The notes beneath the pieces were generated by a model, which saw only the letters and a program-made list of their open reading frames with translations, was not told the DNA's origin and made no database searches. Position numbers and translations under genes: made by a program. Below are positions 63,583 to 64,000 of a DNA stretch of 64,000 nucleotides, piece after piece. Numbering within the stretch: the first letter of the stretch is position 1; each line of letters starts with the position of its first letter. This DNA is from Niveispirillum sp. SYP-B3756 (lineage in GTDB: Bacteria > Pseudomonadota > Alphaproteobacteria > Azospirillales > Azospirillaceae): NCBI RefSeq assembly GCF_009495745.1, contig NZ_WIDQ01000005.1, forward strand, positions 295,307 through 359,306, given 5' to 3'.

Positions 63583-63626
63583 GTTGACCTCAGGGTAGCG
63601 CTCGAGCGCTACCCTGAGGTCAACAA
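63583..63626. repeat. 44-bp perfect palindrome at the IS481 end
   Basis: Perfect 22-bp arms with no loop, centred between 63,604 and 63,605 on GCTCGAGC. The right arm (from 63,605) is the candidate left end of the IS481-type element whose transposase starts at 63,647. The left arm looks like the right end of another copy joined back to back, as in an abutted-ends junction. Confidence 0.8.
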
Positions 63627-63646
63627 CAGCGGGGCAAAGGGCAATC

Positions 63647-63872
63647 ATGGATCTGATCAAGGCCCGTCTTGCGTGGGTCGAACTCTACGCCAAAACAGGG
63701 GATGCTGGCTTCGTTTGCCGCCGTTGTGGCATCTCGAGGCCTACGCTGCGCAAATGGTGGCGCCGCTATCAGGCTGATGGCGAGGCCGGCTTGGTAGAGC
63801 GCAGTCGCCGCCTTCACCGGCTTGCTCCCCAGAAGGTTTTTGCTGATCAGGAGGCCATGATCCTGTCACTAC
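63647..63872 (+). pseudogene. IS481-family transposase, N-terminal part
   Basis: Reads MDLIKARLAWVELYAKTGD, AGFVCRRCGISRPTLRKWWRR and YQADGEAGLVERSRR, the N-terminal HTH of an IS481-type transposase, then KVFADQEAMILSL. It is interrupted after about 75 residues by the left end of an IS3-family element (63,873), so the integrase domain is missing or lies beyond the window. Confidence 0.8.
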
Positions 63873-64000
63873 TGACCTGCTCCCTGGAAATGTCTCCGTC
63901 GTAAAGTAGAGTCCCTCCGACCGAGGAGGGCTATTTGATGAAGAAGAGCCGTTTCAGCGAGGAGCAGATTATCGGGATTCTGCGGGAGCAGGATGCTGGT
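63873..64000 (+). mobile_element. IS407-like IS3 element, left end (runs off window)
   Basis: Starts TGACCTGCTCCCTGGAA, matching the remnant at 46,029 and inserted into the IS481 transposase. It carries a GAGGAGGG ribosome binding site and an intact orfA start. The rest, including the right end, lies outside the window. Confidence 0.82.
63938..64000 (+). CDS. IS3-family transposase orfA (partial, IS407-like)
   Basis: First 21 codons, MKKSRFSEEQIIGILREQDAG, of the orfA HTH protein. This copy has the unshifted reading (EEQIIG) that the 46-kb remnant has lost by a one-base insertion. Cut by the right edge of the window. Confidence 0.82.
   Translation, partial: MKKSRFSEEQIIGILREQDAG

Overview
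The window is high-GC DNA from what looks like an alphaproteobacterium. The protocatechuate 4,5-cleavage (lig) gene set, a TonB receptor paired with a LacI regulator, and dispersed palindromes built on a GGCGAAGGCCGG-type core would suit an Azospirillaceae- or sphingomonad-like organism. Genus-level placement is a guess from gene content only. Gene density is high, with long overlapping operons. No tRNA, rRNA or CRISPR array was seen.

Layout. 0-0.3 kb: 3' end of malate synthase G. 0.4-8.9 kb: a tandem-HTH LysR regulator divergent from an eight-gene protocatechuate meta-cleavage operon (ligK-ligU-oxidoreductase-ligJ-ligI-ligA-ligB-ligC). This converts protocatechuate to pyruvate and oxaloacetate, and it is closed by a terminator. 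9.0-9.6 kb: a ClpP-type protease. 9.8-15.7 kb: a complete seven-subunit Mrp Na+/H+ antiporter operon. 15.9-19.1 kb: fadD, a ribokinase and a small hypothetical gene.

19.6-41.3 kb: a co-directional extracellular contractile injection system (eCIS, a phage-tail-like particle related to Afp/PVC). It has a DUF4255 cap/terminator protein, an unassigned protein, one sheath, two tube proteins, DUF5908, a LysM hub, a VgrG-like spike, PAAR, a gp25-like protein, two very large baseplate proteins, a cargo-like protein, a tape-measure protein and an AAA+ ATPase. The cargo-like protein joins an N-terminal DUF4157 domain and a glycine-rich hydrophobic segment to a C-terminal HExxH metallopeptidase-like domain encoded partly in AT-rich DNA. 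No tail-fibre gene is recognisable. This is the most interesting part of the window.

41.6-46.0 kb: a surface-glycan group with a capsule/Kdo-type glycosyltransferase, a sugar-nucleotide epimerase and a sulfotransferase. 46.0-46.9 kb: a decayed junction in which an IS407-like IS3 remnant cuts off a beta-oxidation operon, leaving acyl-CoA dehydrogenase and enoyl-CoA hydratase fragments.

46.95-62.3 kb: a sulfated-glycan utilisation locus. A TonB-dependent receptor, five different S1 sulfatases (all with the C-x-P-x-R formylglycine motif), a GH3 glycosidase and the formylglycine-generating enzyme that matures the sulfatases lie in one direction, divergent from a LacI regulator. The locus is bracketed by two same-orientation copies of the same IS left end (46,029 and 63,873). 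62.4-64.0 kb: an insertion-sequence graveyard with a broken IS21 istA, a broken IS3 carrying a 23-bp insertion, a truncated IS481 with a 44-bp perfect palindrome, and the start of an IS407-like element running off the window.
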